A stretch of DNA of 64,000 nucleotides from Nocardia sienata NBRC 100364 (GTDB lineage: Bacteria; Actinomycetota; Actinomycetes; Mycobacteriales; Mycobacteriaceae). Of the stretch, positions 16,541 through 24,619 are shown piece by piece (within the stretch, counting starts at the first letter, position 1; each line of letters opens with the position of its first letter). The translations under genes and the position numbers were made by a program. Below the pieces are notes generated by a model, which searched no databases, was not told the origin of the DNA, and saw only the letters and a list, made by a program, of their open reading frames with translations. The stretch spans positions 372,001 to 436,000 of the forward strand of contig NZ_BDBX01000004.1 of the NCBI RefSeq assembly GCF_001613205.1, read 5' to 3'.

Positions 16541-16611
16541 AGAAAGAACGATCGGTATTGACAAGACGGACCCGCGCACACCAGACTCCATGTAGACCGA
16601 TCGTTCTTTCT
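16541..16611. promoter_or_regulatory. Paired operator between tetR-type gene and membrane-protein gene
   Basis: AGAAAGAACGATCGGT (16541-16556) and ACCGATCGTTCTTTCT (16596-16611) are perfect reverse complements 39 bases apart. Each copy contains the palindrome CGATCG, so each can bind a dimer on its own. The spacing would let the divergent TetR regulator cover both promoters. Confidence 0.75.
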
Positions 16612-16656
16612 CCCCGGGTCGCACCTCGACCGCCTCGATCGCCGAAAGAGAGCCTG

Positions 16657-17229
16657 ATGTCCAGTTCACTCGAGACCGGTGTGGCCGGCACTGCCGTCGG
16701 CAGCACTGCGGGGCTGCGGAACCTGTACTACGCCCGCTTCGGATTCGCCGTCGTCTGGGCAGGGCTGATGCTGGCGGCAGCCGCGAGGCTCACCCCGGTC
16801 AGCATTGCCCTGATGGTGCTCTACCCGCTGTTCGACGTGGCCGCGGCCGTGATCGACATTCGCACCTCGGGTGCCGCACGCCCGAAGGCGCCGCTGTACC
16901 TCAACATGGCCCTGAGCCTGCTCACCGCCGTCGGACTGGCGGCGGCCGTCACCTCCGGCATCCCCGATGTCCTCCGGGTATGGGGTGCCTGGGCGATCGC
17001 CGCGGGCGTTGTGCAGTCGATCGTCGCGATCTTGCGCTATCGGCTCGGTGGCCAGTGGGCGATGATTCTCAGCGGCGGCATCTCCACTCTCGCCGGCGCG
17101 AGCTTTATCGCGGGCGCCGGGGCACCGAACCCGGCCCTCACCCCGCTCGCCGGGTACGCGACGCTCGGCGGCGTTTTCTTCCTGATCTCGGCGATCCGTC
17201 TGCACCTGCGTGCGGAACGGACGCGATGA
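16657..17229 (+). CDS. DUF308-like membrane protein
   Basis: This 190-residue protein has six hydrophobic helices in three pairs from about residue 28 to 182, the HdeD/DUF308 layout. An N-terminal polar tail precedes helix 1. ATG 16657 follows GAAAGAGAG. It is the sole visible target of the divergent TetR regulator, so it is probably induced by a ligand or stress. HdeD-type proteins in enterobacteria protect against acid, but a similar role here is inference. The ohr gene lies 150 bases downstream on the same strand with its own strong ribosome site. Confidence 0.75.
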   Translation: MSSSLETGVAGTAVGSTAGLRNLYYARFGFAVVWAGLMLAAAARLTPVSIALMVLYPLFDVAAAVIDIRTSGAARPKAPLYLNMALSLLTAVGLAAAVTSGIPDVLRVWGAWAIAAGVVQSIVAILRYRLGGQWAMILSGGISTLAGASFIAGAGAPNPALTPLAGYATLGGVFFLISAIRLHLRAERTR

Positions 17230-17379
17230 GGTGACCACGGTCGCCGTCCTCGCCGGATCACTCCTGGCACACGCCCCCACCTACCGACCATCGGCCGGAT
17301 CCGGCCGCGCCTGCCGACGTGACCCCCGGACCATCGTGACCCACACGCAAGAGAACCCTCACCACCGAAGGAGAACATC

Positions 17380-17808
17380 ATGTCCGAACCCGTCTACACC
17401 GCCATCGCCACCTCGACCGGTGACGGCCGCGCCGGAGGGCGCGCGGCCAGCAGCGACGGCCTGATCGATGTCACCCTCGCCATTCCGCGTGAAATGGGCG
17501 GACCGGGCGGCGCGACGAACCCCGAGCAGCTCTTCGCCGCCGGCTGGGCCTCCTGCTTCCACTCCGCGTTGAAGGCCGTCGCCGCGGGACAAAAGGTCAC
17601 TTTCACCGATTCGGCCGTGGTCGCCGAAGTCGGCGTGCACCGCACCGAGCAGGGCGGTTTCGGCCTCTCGGCCGCATTGCACGTGGAAATGGGCGGTATC
17701 GAGCAGAGCAGTGCCGACTCGCTCGTCGCGGCCGCGCACGCAGTATGCCCCTACTCCAACGCCACCCGCGGCAACATTCCTGTCACCATCGACGTCACCG
17801 TCAGCTGA
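17380..17808 (+). CDS. ohr: Organic hydroperoxide resistance protein Ohr
   Basis: This 142-residue OsmC/Ohr protein is a thiol peroxidase that reduces organic and fatty-acid hydroperoxides. The two catalytic cysteines are present as Cys59 in AAGWASCFHSAL and Cys123 in AHAVCPYSNATRG. The assisting Arg37 and Glu49 are in IPREMGGPGG and NPEQLF. The length is typical and the protein is probably a cytoplasmic dimer. ATG 17380 follows GAAGGAGA with ideal spacing. No OhrR/MarR-type regulator is adjacent, so regulation may come from the TetR pair upstream or from elsewhere. Confidence 0.93.
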   Translation: MSEPVYTAIATSTGDGRAGGRAASSDGLIDVTLAIPREMGGPGGATNPEQLFAAGWASCFHSALKAVAAGQKVTFTDSAVVAEVGVHRTEQGGFGLSAALHVEMGGIEQSSADSLVAAAHAVCPYSNATRGNIPVTIDVTVS

Positions 17809-17930
17809 ACCGTGCCGGTGAATGCGGTCCGGTGATCGCCGAGCAGAGCAACAACACGCGCGACGATTCCGGCTGCTCCGATACGGGCCGGCTCCGCCGC
17901 CCGGCCTACCGCGGCCGGGACGGCACACCG

Positions 17931-18065
17931 AACGCCGCCGGGCTGTACCCGGCGGCGTTCCGGTCGAGGGCCGGCGTCCCACAAGCGCCTCTCGGCGAGT
18001 GGTCGCTCGTAGCGACAAAGGGGTGAGGCCCGGGGCTGTCCGGACGCCGACAATGTGTCCAACCG
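17931..18065. repeat. Dispersed hairpin-bearing repeat, copy 1
   Basis: The element starts with AACGCCGCCGGG (17931-17942), loop CTGTA and CCCGGCGGCGTT (17948-17959), a perfect 12-bp stem. About 90 conserved bases follow from CGTCCCACAAGCG to CAACCG. These include a second small stem, GTCGCT-CGT-AGCGAC. A second copy lies at 20537-20673 in the same orientation with only a few differences in the 90-base part. Both copies sit in gaps between convergent genes. The conserved part is longer than a terminator needs, so it may be a REP-like element or a small RNA. Confidence 0.8.
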
Positions 18066-18139
18066 CAACCCCGTCGCAGTTGTTCCGGAAGGATCGTGTG
18101 ATACGGCCTACCCGGCCCCGCGGGCGTGCGCGTATCCGG

Positions 18140-18670
18140 CTACCCCTGGGAATCCGGGCGCTCGCGCGGGGCCCGGGTCGCCGCGGCACCGCCCTCGGCC
18201 CCGATCTGTTCGCGCAGGATGTCCCCGTGGCCGGCGTGCCGGGCGAACTCGGCGGTCATAGCGAGGTATATCCAGCGAAGGCTGACAAGTCCCACGCGTG
18301 GGTGCCGGCGCGTTTCGTCCAGGGCGATCCCCGCTGCGACAGACCTGGCTCGGGCGCTTGCACGTTCGAACTCCGCGATCACCTCGGCCACTGTCTCTTC
18401 CTCACCCACGCAGAAACCGCCATGTGCCCACAGCGGACCGTCGCAGTCGGCGTCGGCGAGCTGCCCGAGCGTGCGCTGGAACCACATCCGCTCGGCGAAC
18501 GCCGCGTGTTTGATCAGGGCTATCGGGGTGGTCAGCGAGGGTACGAGCCGGCGCCTGGCGTCGCTTTCGGACAGTCCGCGCACCGTGTCGACGAGATCGG
18601 CGCGCGCCCGGTCGAGCATGGTCTCGAGCAGTTCTCGTTCGGTGCCGGTGGTACGGGTCGGAGTAGTCAT
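18140..18670 (-). CDS. DinB/DUF664 family protein (putative mycothiol-dependent enzyme)
   Basis: This 176-residue four-helix-bundle protein is of the DinB/DUF664 type. In actinobacteria many members are metal-dependent mycothiol S-transferases or have unknown detoxification roles. The expected metal-ligand histidines appear in ALIKHAAFAERMWF (about residue 55) and in the paired RHAGHGDILREQIG near residue 145. The start at ATG 18670 is followed by a short polar lead. It is convergent with ohr, and repeat copy 1 lies between the two. Confidence 0.82.
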   Translation of the reverse strand: MTTPTRTTGTERELLETMLDRARADLVDTVRGLSESDARRRLVPSLTTPIALIKHAAFAERMWFQRTLGQLADADCDGPLWAHGGFCVGEEETVAEVIAEFERASARARSVAAGIALDETRRHPRVGLVSLRWIYLAMTAEFARHAGHGDILREQIGAEGGAAATRAPRERPDSQG

Positions 18671-18897
18671 CGGAGGGTCCTTCCACGGTCGGCCCGGCGC
18701 ACGCCGAACAGACCGATCTGCCTGTGGTGGTTCGGACTCGGCTCGCCGGAAGAAACGGGCGCCGGGCGATCGCGTGTGTTCGCGATCGGGAATCCTGGAT
18801 TCGGCCGCCGGAATGCGCGACCCGCATCAGAAGCGGGCGCAACGAGCCGATGCCGAATCTATCACCGGATGGCTGCGGTAGGCGTCCGAATACTGAA

Positions 18898-19365
18898 TCA
18901 GGAGTTCGCCGAAGGCCGTGGCCGCGCCTCGTGACCGGCCCTGCCGTGGGTACGGCGCGCCTCCTTCATCTCCGCCTCGTAGACGTGACGTCGCCCCTGG
19001 AGCAATTCGTCGCGGACTTCGCGTTCGATGTCGCGGAACAAGCCGTAGTAGCCGTCGTCGTACTCCTCGACGATCTGGAAAGTCCACCGGCCTTCCAAGA
19101 CATTACGGCCCAACAGGTCGGCCGTTATTCGATCGGCGAGCCGATGATGACCCGCCTCCCGTAACATCGCTGCCGCGCGCCCCAGAGTGAGGTCGGCACC
19201 GCCGGTCAATTGGTGGAACGCGTACAGATGCCCCCGGGCGCGCTCGGTGATCTCCAGGGCTTCGGACAACTTGCCCACCGCCTCGACCGTCGTGTCACCG
19301 ACACCTGCCGGCCGCCGATGACGCTCCGCGGGAACATCTTCGTCACCGGTACCGGGCACTGTCAT
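18898..19365 (-). CDS. Conserved hypothetical protein (155 aa), helical
   Basis: This mostly alpha-helical soluble protein has a disordered N-terminal 25 residues. Its core contains ALEITERARGHLYAFHQLTG, split by a Gly, then HHRLADRITADLLGRNVLEGRWTFQ and EEYDDGYYGLFRDIE. The composition and codon use are convincing. I recognise no catalytic motif. The His-rich HH and the Asp/Tyr cluster DDGYY may be functional. It is separated from the DinB-type gene by 227 bases. Confidence 0.7.
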   Translation of the reverse strand: MTVPGTGDEDVPAERHRRPAGVGDTTVEAVGKLSEALEITERARGHLYAFHQLTGGADLTLGRAAAMLREAGHHRLADRITADLLGRNVLEGRWTFQIVEEYDDGYYGLFRDIEREVRDELLQGRRHVYEAEMKEARRTHGRAGHEARPRPSANS

Positions 19366-19997
19366 TCCGACAGGCTATCGAGAGTCCGGCGAATCCCGCC
19401 TCGGTCGGCGCGGGCGAGTCGGATGGCAGCGCATCGTCGCGCCGGTCGGCCGCTCGACGCAATACAGCGAGCCGCAGAGGTGCGGTAGTCGGATCGGACC
19501 GTGTTCGCGCGGGGAGCCGGAGGAGCCCGTGATCTGCACGATCGGTGCGCCCCGGCCGCACTCGAGCACGGTTGTCAGTTCGAGGCGGTCGGCGCCACAC
19601 AGACGAGAGGTGCCCCGCCAAGGCTGCCTAAGTTCATCACTATTCTCTCATTCTCAAGTGCTTCTACATCCCACCCTTTCGCCGAATTTGCAGATTTTTT
19701 CCGGAACCTACGGGCTGCGTTCGACGAAATATGCCCACGAAGCCCCTCATTACCGACAGATCATCGCCCTGCAGCCGATTATCACAGGTTCAACGACCGG
19801 GGCCTGATAAGTTACTGATTATTCTCAAATGGTTCCGGATATGGGCGGGGCCGTTTCGACTCGACGAGGAGCTGGGGACGATGAACCGATCCGCCAGGCG
19901 CAATGCGTCGAAGCCACCGCCTGCCGATGACATCGTCTCGTACCCACCACCCGAACCCACCTCACAACTGTTCGTCGACCATCCGAAGGAAAATCCG
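19366..19997. other. Gene-poor stretch with an A+T-richer core (about 19620-19870)
   Basis: No firm gene is seen. On the minus strand, 19375-19569 is a 64-codon frame (start MLECGRGAPIVQITG) with good codon bias but no family match, and it may be a short gene or a remnant. The core 19620-19870 is clearly richer in A and T than the rest of the window and probably holds the promoter of the secreted protein at 19998. Such islands are often bound by Lsr2 in this group of bacteria (inference). Confidence 0.45.
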
Positions 19998-20315
19998 ATG
20001 ATGCGCACTCCCCTCCGCCTGACCGCCACCTCGATTGCGGCGGCCTGTCTGATCGGCACCGCGGCCGGCGCCACGGCCGCGCCCCCGGCCACACCGGGCC
20101 CTGCACCGGTGGCCACCGACGCGGGCACCGGGTCGGCAATGGTGGATTCGGGCTCGGCGGCCGCACAGTCTGCCGTCGAAACCGTGCAACGCGGCGACAT
20201 CATCGGGATCATCGTGCTCCTGGCCCTCACGCCCTTCCAGATGTTGACCGGCGGCGTCTGCGACCTGGCCACATTCTCGGCACTGCCGAATCCATGCGCC
20301 CCGAGCACCTATTGA
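19998..20315 (+). CDS. Small secreted protein (105 aa)
   Basis: The protein has a clear Sec signal peptide: MMRTPLRLT, a hydrophobic core and a cleavage-like site after ATAAP around residue 28. The mature part of about 75 residues contains one hydrophobic stretch, GDIIGIIVLLALTPFQML, and a C-terminal pair of cysteines in GGVCDLATFSALPNPCAPS that could form a disulfide. Two adjacent ATGs (19998 and 20001) follow GAAGGAAA. The family is not recognised. Similar short exported proteins are common in Nocardia. Confidence 0.72.
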   Translation: MMRTPLRLTATSIAAACLIGTAAGATAAPPATPGPAPVATDAGTGSAMVDSGSAAAQSAVETVQRGDIIGIIVLLALTPFQMLTGGVCDLATFSALPNPCAPSTY

Positions 20316-20536
20316 TACCGAGGCACAACCGGCCGCCGACTGCACGGCATCGCCGGGACGACGCGGCAGCACACCACAGCCACACCACGGCGGGCCGTGC
20401 GGCCGGTTGCAGCCGGACGACTACCGCACTGATCAATCCAAGCGGCGGCCACCAGTCGGAGAACTGCAGCGCGCGCCGCGACGCAGTGACCCGCGGCGCC
20501 CCGGCGCCGGAGACCGACCCGGCCGGTAACGCGCGA
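20316..20536. other. Intergenic stretch before repeat copy 2
   Basis: No gene is supportable. CAACCGGCCGC (20326-20336) and GCGGCCGGTTG (20399-20409) are complementary but 62 bases apart, which is long for a terminator. Confidence 0.4.
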
Positions 20537-20673
20537 AACGCCGCCGGGCGCGAGGTCCGGCGGCGTTCGGTCGGGTGTCGACGTCCCACAAGCGCCTCTC
20601 GGCGAGTGGTCGCTCGTAGCGACAAAAGGGGTGAGGCCCGGGGCTGTCCGGACGCCGACAAGGTGTTCAACCG
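20537..20673. repeat. Dispersed hairpin-bearing repeat, copy 2
   Basis: AACGCCGCCGG (20537-20547) and CCGGCGGCGTT (20557-20567) form an 11-bp stem with a 9-base loop. The conserved segment follows from 20582 and nearly matches 17975-18065. It has one extra A in the run after AGCGAC and two or three substitutions near the end. It lies between the secreted-protein gene and the convergent SufR-like regulator gene. Confidence 0.8.
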
Positions 20674-20809
20674 GGCCGGTGAGGGTTCTATTCCGCCCGG
20701 GGTGTGATGCGGGCGACCCGGTATGTCACTGCGCACCGGGGCCGACGCTGTAACCCTGGGATGTTCTTCGTCCGGTTCCGTCCGACGAAGAGGCGGTCAT
20801 CGCGGCCGA

Positions 20810-21508
20810 TCAGGCGTCCGACTCGGCGTGGATTTCGACGCAACATTCACCGGCGGCAGGGGCCAGATCGGCGTGGACGGCGTCTGCCTCCAAACCGTGG
20901 AGCAACCCGGTGAGGTAGGCGTGGTTGAGCGAGCAAACCAGGTCGGGAGCTCGGGCCGCCAGCGGATGGAAGGGGCAGTTGCGCAGCCGTAGGCAGGCCG
21001 GCGCGGTTCTGGCGGGCTCGAAACCCTGTTCACCGAGCGCGGCCGACAGGAGGGTGATGGCGCGTTCGGCACCGAGCCGTCCCGGGCGCAGCCGTTCCCG
21101 GATTTCACGACCGGCGGCGGTGCCCCGGCCTTCGGCGACGCGCAGGGCGGCATCGCGCGCCGATTCGCCGCCGGCCTCGGTGAGAACGGCCTGCATCAGT
21201 ATTTCGGCGAGGACTTCGTAGCGGCGTTCGGGGATGCTCACCCGTACTTCGGTATCGGTGGGTTCGTACACCTTCGGCGTCCGCCCGACCCGCCGGATCC
21301 CGCCGGCGTGTTCGTAGCGGGCCCGCAACAGCCCGGTACCGACGAGTTTGTCGAGATGGAACGCGGCGAGTTTCCGGGATATCCCGACGTGTTCGGCGGC
21401 TTCGTCGCGGGTCACCGGGCGCCCGGCGCGCCGGATGAACCAGTACATGTTCCGGCGCAGATCGTCGTCCAGGGCGGCGACGGCACCGATATCGGCTTCA
21501 CTGGTCAC
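20810..21508 (-). CDS. SufR/ArsR-like regulator with C-terminal cysteine cluster
   Basis: This 232-residue protein has an N-terminal winged helix at about residues 18-75 (RPVTRDEAAEHVGISRKLAAF and a wing with GRTPKVYEP). A C-terminal domain carries cysteines in CLRLRNCPFHPL, LVCSLNHAYL and GECCVEI. This spacing resembles SufR-type iron-sulfur sensing repressors, which hold a [4Fe-4S] cluster (family knowledge; cluster binding here is inferred). GTG 21508 is chosen because the longer frame to 21598 crosses the divergent promoter. It faces the DUF2231-folE genes with 134 bases between, so it probably controls them. Confidence 0.78.
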   Translation of the reverse strand: MTSEADIGAVAALDDDLRRNMYWFIRRAGRPVTRDEAAEHVGISRKLAAFHLDKLVGTGLLRARYEHAGGIRRVGRTPKVYEPTDTEVRVSIPERRYEVLAEILMQAVLTEAGGESARDAALRVAEGRGTAAGREIRERLRPGRLGAERAITLLSAALGEQGFEPARTAPACLRLRNCPFHPLAARAPDLVCSLNHAYLTGLLHGLEADAVHADLAPAAGECCVEIHAESDA

Positions 21509-21593
21509 CGGTCCACAATAACGCCGATCATGTTGTGCGGAACCCGCCCGACGACAGGCGGAGAGGCGGGACTTGACCCCTCCGCCGAATTGA

Positions 21594-21609
21594 ACCAAAA
21601 TCTATTGGT
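21594..21609. promoter_or_regulatory. Possible operator in the regulator/DUF2231 intergenic region
   Basis: ACCAA (21594-21598) and TTGGT (21605-21609) form a short dyad in an A+T-rich patch 34 bases before the DUF2231 start. It is a candidate site for the divergent winged-helix regulator. The arms are short, so it is weak evidence. Confidence 0.3.
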
Positions 21610-21642
21610 GTAATTACTTTCCCAGGTGGCGCGGAGGTTGCC

Positions 21643-22155
21643 ATGACCGATGAGTGGCGGCAGGCCAAACGCCCGGTCAGCGCCGTGCTGGCCGGGCCGT
21701 ACGGGCATCCGTTCCATCCGATCCTGGTCACCGTGCCGATCGGATCGTGGCTGGCCAGCGTGGTGTTCGATATCGGCTCGCACGTGGTCGAGGACCCCGG
21801 ATTCCTGACACGGGGCGCGCAGTGGCTGATCGCGATCGGGGTGTTGGGCGCGCTCGCCGCGGCGACGATCGGGTTCCTGGACTTGTTCGCCATCCCGGCC
21901 GGCACGCCCGCCTTCCGGATCGGGCTGGTGCATATGAGCCTGAATCTGGCGGTCACCGTGGCATTCGCACTCGATTTCTGGTGGCGCACCGCCGGCACCG
22001 GAGGCGGCGGCGCCGTCGCGGCCGGCCCGCTGGCTCTGTCGATCGCCGCCGTCGCGGTACTGGGGGTATCGGGATACCTGGGCGGCAAGCTCGCCTACCA
22101 CTACGGTGTGCGAGTCGCCGACGAGAGCACTCAAGCCGCCGGTTTCCGGCACTGA
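21643..22155 (+). CDS. DUF2231 membrane protein
   Basis: This 170-residue protein starts with the diagnostic DUF2231 block GPYGHPFHPILVTVPIGSW (residues 18-36), whose two histidines may bind a metal or haem. Four helices follow. The family is widespread in actinobacteria and often found with redox or metal genes, but has no proven function. ATG 21643 begins a short polar lead. The next gene starts 35 bases after the stop with its own AGGAG, so a common transcript with the membrane protein and folE is likely. Confidence 0.83.
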   Translation: MTDEWRQAKRPVSAVLAGPYGHPFHPILVTVPIGSWLASVVFDIGSHVVEDPGFLTRGAQWLIAIGVLGALAAATIGFLDLFAIPAGTPAFRIGLVHMSLNLAVTVAFALDFWWRTAGTGGGGAVAAGPLALSIAAVAVLGVSGYLGGKLAYHYGVRVADESTQAAGFRH

Positions 22156-22190
22156 CCCTTCCCTGTCCCTTCTCGTTCTCAGGAGTCATC

Positions 22191-22610
22191 ATGGGCATCG
22201 CAGCTCTGATTTTCTGGCTGCTCACCGCGGTCGGCGGCTTCGTCCTGCTGGGCACGTGGATCGCCAAAGGCGGTGCACGGGAATCCAACTCGAGCCATCT
22301 TCCCGTTCCGGTGCTGTTCGGCCACTTCCTCCTCGCCGTGGCCGGGCTGGTGGTGTGGATCGTCTATCTCGTCGTCGACAACGACGCGCTGGCCTGGGTC
22401 GCCTTCGGCCTGCTGGTTCCCGTCGCGTTGCTCGGGTTCGTGATGCTGGCGCGCTGGCTGCCGGTCTACCGCGCTCGTACCACCGGACTGGTGGGCAAGA
22501 CCCCGCCCGAACGGCATTTCCCGGTGGCGGTCGTCGGCGGACACGGCGTATTCGCGGTTGTCACCCTGGTGCTGGTGCTGCTCACCGCGCTCGGCATCGG
22601 CGGGAGCTGA
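22191..22610 (+). CDS. Four-helix membrane protein
   Basis: This 139-residue hydrophobic protein has helices at about residues 3-25, 43-62, 66-88 and 115-136. The polar loop between the first two, KGGARESNSSHLPVP, carries a His. A loop histidine pair in ERHFPVAVVGGHG recalls small haem- or metal-binding membrane subunits, but I assign no family. AGGAG lies 5 bases before ATG 22191. It sits between the DUF2231 gene and folE, with only 2 bases between its stop and the folE start. Confidence 0.68.
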   Translation: MGIAALIFWLLTAVGGFVLLGTWIAKGGARESNSSHLPVPVLFGHFLLAVAGLVVWIVYLVVDNDALAWVAFGLLVPVALLGFVMLARWLPVYRARTTGLVGKTPPERHFPVAVVGGHGVFAVVTLVLVLLTALGIGGS

Positions 22611-22612
22611 CC

Positions 22613-23206
22613 GTGCCCCAGCCTGCCCTACGCGTCGTCCACGACGCCGGCGCTGTCGATCTGCCCGCCGCCGAGGACGCCGCCCGCACCTTTCTGACCG
22701 CCCTCGGGGTTCGTCTGGACAGCGAACATCTCCAGGCCACGCCGGGGCGGATGGCCCGAGCCTATGCCGAGTTGTTCAGCCCGCGCGCGTTCGACCTGAC
22801 CACGTTCCCGAACGAGGAGGGCTACGACGAACTGGTGCTGGCCCGCCGAATCCCGCTGCGGTCGGTCTGTGAACATCACCTGCTGCCGTTCGTGGGCGTC
22901 GCGCACGTCGGCTACCTGCCCGGCGATCGCATTCTCGGACTGTCGAAACTGGCCCGGATCGTCGAGCACTTCTCCCGCCGGCCTCAGGTTCAGGAACGGC
23001 TGACCAAACAGGTCGCCGACTGGCTCGACCGGCAGCTGCAGCCCAAGGGTGTCGGCGTGGTCATCGAAGCCGAGCACACCTGTATGACACTGCGCGGAGT
23101 GCAGGCCGCCGGAACCACCACCGTCACCTCCACGCTGCTCGGCAGTCTTCGCGAAGACGCCAGATCCCGCCAGGAATTCTTCTCCCTCACCGGAATCGGC
23201 CCGTAA
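22613..23206 (+). CDS. folE: GTP cyclohydrolase I
   Basis: This 197-residue enzyme converts GTP to 7,8-dihydroneopterin triphosphate, the first step to tetrahydrofolate and biopterins. The zinc ligands Cys86 and His89 are in VCEHHLLPF and Cys157 is in EHTCMTLRG. The active-site blocks GLSKLARIVEHFSRR and QPKGVGVVIEAEH are intact. GTG 22613 starts 2 bases after the previous stop, indicating translational coupling. It is in a redox-looking operon away from other folate genes and may be a second copy kept for special conditions such as metal stress, though it still uses the zinc ligand set. Confidence 0.92.
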   Translation: MPQPALRVVHDAGAVDLPAAEDAARTFLTALGVRLDSEHLQATPGRMARAYAELFSPRAFDLTTFPNEEGYDELVLARRIPLRSVCEHHLLPFVGVAHVGYLPGDRILGLSKLARIVEHFSRRPQVQERLTKQVADWLDRQLQPKGVGVVIEAEHTCMTLRGVQAAGTTTVTSTLLGSLREDARSRQEFFSLTGIGP

Positions 23207-23238
23207 CGCGCTACTCCCGACCCCAGGTCACCGACCGC

Positions 23239-23271
23239 CGGTGCCGGTGCCGGATATCGGCACCGGCACCG
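23239..23271. terminator. Terminator hairpin after folE
   Basis: CGGTGCCGGTGCCG (23239-23252) and CGGCACCGGCACCG (23258-23271) form a perfect 14-bp stem with loop GATAT, 32 bases after the folE stop. Confidence 0.8.
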
Positions 23272-23592
23272 AGTGTCGAGCCGTACCCGGCGCGAGCCTC
23301 GGGTTACACGGTCGGCCGGCCCTCGACGCCGCGACGACCTCTGGTCGCAGATTTGATTCGTACGGGACCGGCGGGCTCGGGCGGTCATCACTCGAGTCGC
23401 TGCGGCCATGACCCCGCTCCTGCTCATGCTGCTCTGATGCGGTCGCTCAGAGCTGTCCGGTCTCATTCCTCGTCAGCGCATGCGAGGGGCGCCACTGCCA
23501 GGTTTCGACGCAGCCTTGCCAGCGCGACTGCCGGAAATCGAACTGCGTCGTCCATCAAGTCGGGCAGGCCGTCCGGACACCGGGTGAAGAGG
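23272..23592. other. Decayed intergenic stretch
   Basis: There is no intact gene. On the minus strand a frame of about 40 codons ending near 23465 (HDLFTRCPDGLPDLMDD, then RFPAVALARLRR) looks like the tail of a lost protein. It lies directly after the truncated NAD-binding remnant at 23593-23939, suggesting a deletion joined two old genes. Confidence 0.4.
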
Positions 23593-23939
23593 TCATGCCG
23601 CATCACCGCGAAACCGTTGGAAACGAACCCACGCCCCTGCCGCGCGTGTCTCTTCCGGCGAACCCGACGAAAGATTGACTATCGTCTTGCCCGGCAGGTG
23701 GTCTGCGGCAGGCCCGAGTACGTCGTAGTCGGTCAGACTGACCACGATCACTTCGCCGGCGTCCAGAGCTTGCGCAGCGGTATGCGCACGGGCAGCGCCG
23801 AATTCCTCCATGGCGATGGCCTTTTCCGGGCTGCGGTTCCAGACGGTGACCACGAGGCCCGAAGCGCGCAATCGCTCGACCATCGCCTGCCCATCGGGCC
23901 CAGCCCGATGACCGTTACCGAACTAGCTGCTCGAGACAT
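23593..23939 (-). pseudogene. Remnant of an NAD(P)-binding 6PGDH-like/imine-reductase-type gene
   Basis: The start at ATG 23939 reads MSRAASSVTVIGLGPMG, the Rossmann loop of 6-phosphogluconate-dehydrogenase-like reductases. One base is then missing near 23885, and the reading continues in another frame from MVERLRASGLVVTVWNRS to IVNLSSGSPEETRAAGAWV. After that the homology stops abruptly and the frame ends. The C-terminal two thirds (about 180 residues including the helical substrate domain) are gone. Both a frameshift and a truncation are present, so this is a true relic rather than a sequencing artefact. Confidence 0.75.
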
Positions 23940-24023
23940 GAATCCGTGTCCTCAAAAGTATGGGTGCGGATCGGTTCGGCGTGGGTTTACCTCGAGGGAA
24001 CTCGAGGTTGAATACTACGTCGC

Positions 24024-24470
24024 ATGAGTTCGAGCAACAGCGCAAAGCCCGTCGCGACCATGACCACGCCGCCCCTTTCGAGCGACGACGAGCGTGCCAT
24101 TCGTGACCTGGTAGACCTCGCCGACCGTTCCCAGACCGACGCCGCCGTACTCCCCGGCCTGCACACCGACACCACAGCAATCGTCAACTTCTACGGCCGC
24201 CGACTCCTCGGGCGCGATACTTTCGAGGCGGCGATGAGCACGGCCCTGAGCAGCGGGCTCGGAGCTATCCGCACCAGCGTCGAGGTAACCGACATCCGAC
24301 CACTCACTGCCGACGCAGCCCTCGTCAGCTGCATAAAGACGGTGCACGACGAGCGTCCGGATGCTGGAGAGATCCCGCCGACCACCGGCGCCCTGACCTA
24401 CGTGACCGTACGGACCTCTACCGGGTGGAAGATCGGTCTGGCACAGACAACTCCGATTGCCTCGGACTGA
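24024..24470 (+). CDS. SnoaL/NTF2-like protein (SgcJ/EcaC type)
   Basis: This 148-residue protein is of the NTF2-like fold. An alpha-helical start (SSDDERAIRDLVDLADRSQ) is followed by an open beta-cone with HTDTTAIVNFYGRRLLGRDTF and GWKIGLAQTTPI. SgcJ/EcaC members are small cytoplasmic proteins of mostly unknown catalytic role. ATG 24024 has no ribosome site. The A+T-rich AATACTAC about 8 bases upstream suggests a promoter and leaderless start. It follows the decayed region and is not in an evident operon. Confidence 0.75.
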   Translation: MSSSNSAKPVATMTTPPLSSDDERAIRDLVDLADRSQTDAAVLPGLHTDTTAIVNFYGRRLLGRDTFEAAMSTALSSGLGAIRTSVEVTDIRPLTADAALVSCIKTVHDERPDAGEIPPTTGALTYVTVRTSTGWKIGLAQTTPIASD

Positions 24471-24619
24471 CAGGCTGCACCTGCTGCCCCCACAACCCCG
24501 GTCTGCCACGCAGCTACGACCGGCCCGGTGGAGCACCTCCGTGGTGACCACGGCCGCCAAAGCCAGGCGCTCGTTCGATGGGGACTCGGGCTCGGTCGGC
24601 CGCCTGGTCTGCTTGTGGG

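Noticed and set aside
17931..20673. CRISPR-like array from the repeats
   Set aside because: There are only two copies, 2.5 kb apart, each over 130 bases long, with genes in between and no cas genes.
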